From: Mucilaginibacter pallidiroseus
GTDB taxonomy: Bacteria > Bacteroidota > Bacteroidia > Sphingobacteriales > Sphingobacteriaceae
Length of the DNA: 64,000 nucleotides
Direction of reading: 5' to 3'
Assembly: GCF_007846085.1 (NCBI RefSeq)
Contig: NZ_VOEJ01000012.1
Span: 1 to 64,000 of the forward strand
Of this stretch, positions 63,846 to 64,000 are shown in pieces. Each line of letters opens with the position of its first letter. Position 1 is the first letter of the stretch. A program made the position numbers and the translations under genes. The notes below the pieces were generated by a model, which did not search any database, had not been told where the DNA came from, and was given only the letters and a program-made list of their open reading frames with translations.

Positions 63846-64000
63846 TTAAATGGTTTTTGGATTTTGAGCAGCATGCGGATGCTCTGCACCAGCGTAAACA
63901 TGCAGGTTGCCATAAATAGCACGGCCCAAACGGTTTTTAGGTAACATACCACGAACCGCTTTTTCAATTACGCGCTCCGGATGTTTTGCCATTAACTCCT
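63846..64000 (-). CDS. rplM: 50S ribosomal protein L13, C-terminal part (partial)
   Basis: The frame is open from the window edge to TAA at 63846 and encodes the L13 C-terminus: HPERVIEKAVRGMLPKNRLG, then YGNLHVYAGAEHPHAAQNP, 51 residues in all. The motif VRGMLPKN and the ending are typical of L13. Only the tail is in the window; the start lies beyond base 64000. It heads the rplM-rpsI-rpsB-tsf operon. Confidence 0.95.
   Translation of the reverse strand, partial: ELMAKHPERVIEKAVRGMLPKNRLGRAIYGNLHVYAGAEHPHAAQNPKTI

Overview
The window is chromosomal DNA of a Bacteroidota bacterium, most likely family Sphingobacteriaceae (Mucilaginibacter or Pedobacter type). I infer this from protein style (DUF4369-thioredoxin lipid-envelope proteins, OmpA with thrombospondin-type-3 repeats, PF13568-type beta-barrels), from the near absence of Shine-Dalgarno sequences, and from promoters of the TAnnTTTG type. 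Genus cannot be fixed from the sequence alone. I see no tRNA or rRNA gene, CRISPR array, transposase or prophage gene.

Layout. 1-13 kb: a partial tail of an unknown gene, an SRPBCC protein, asnS, a lipoprotein, then the dnaG-yraN-glutaminyl cyclase run, a reductase of the RibD-C/DHFR type, purD, two tandem TlpA-like thioredoxin proteins, and a divergent pair of an arginase-fold protein and an epimerase. 13-26.6 kb: rlmD, a 35-codon ORF with its own promoter and Shine-Dalgarno, a ferritin-like/membrane pair, creD with a doubled operator, DUF421, a pheS-Rieske-like-TetR cluster, kbl, trhO, an esterase, an acidic low-complexity protein, a ComA homologue and a large TPR protein. 27-36.6 kb: a subtilase, then the methionine operon (SAM-I riboswitch, metH, a four-helix-bundle S23-type gene, metF), BI-1 protein, a protein of unknown function and murQ. 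36.7-48 kb: S41 protease, NagZ-like GH3, a beta-barrel, a surface-glycan cluster (four GT2-type glycosyltransferases and an MsbA-like ABC exporter) and aminopeptidase P. 48-61.5 kb: OmpA, a small membrane protein, RidA, recG, an M28 peptidase, MFS transporters, a TPR-HTH regulator with a receiver protein, a small zinc-ribbon protein, pyrH and nagA. 61.6-64 kb: the ribosomal operon rplM-rpsI-rpsB-tsf, read on the minus strand, with rplM cut by the window end.

Functional links: metH and metF make the methyl donor and the methyl transfer of methionine synthesis under SAM feedback. murQ, the NagZ-like GH3 and nagA are scattered parts of peptidoglycan amino-sugar recycling. The glycosyltransferases and ABC exporter probably build and flip a surface glycolipid.

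The most unusual structure is in the methionine operon. The gap between the metH stop and the metF start is filled almost to the base by a 428 bp unit: 33 bp inverted repeats built of iterated TATCAAG heptamers, bracketing a four-helix-bundle gene of the S23/intervening-sequence family. A second, gene-less inverted pair of the same heptamers sits between the SAM riboswitch and the metH start. Other intergenic hairpins (62.5 kb and 12.2 kb) are built the same way but with an 8-base period, so these may be members of a broader class of short-period, hairpin-forming repeats placed at gene starts. Other points of note are a DnaG primase that lacks all four zinc ligands and the small ORF at 14.75-14.86 kb.
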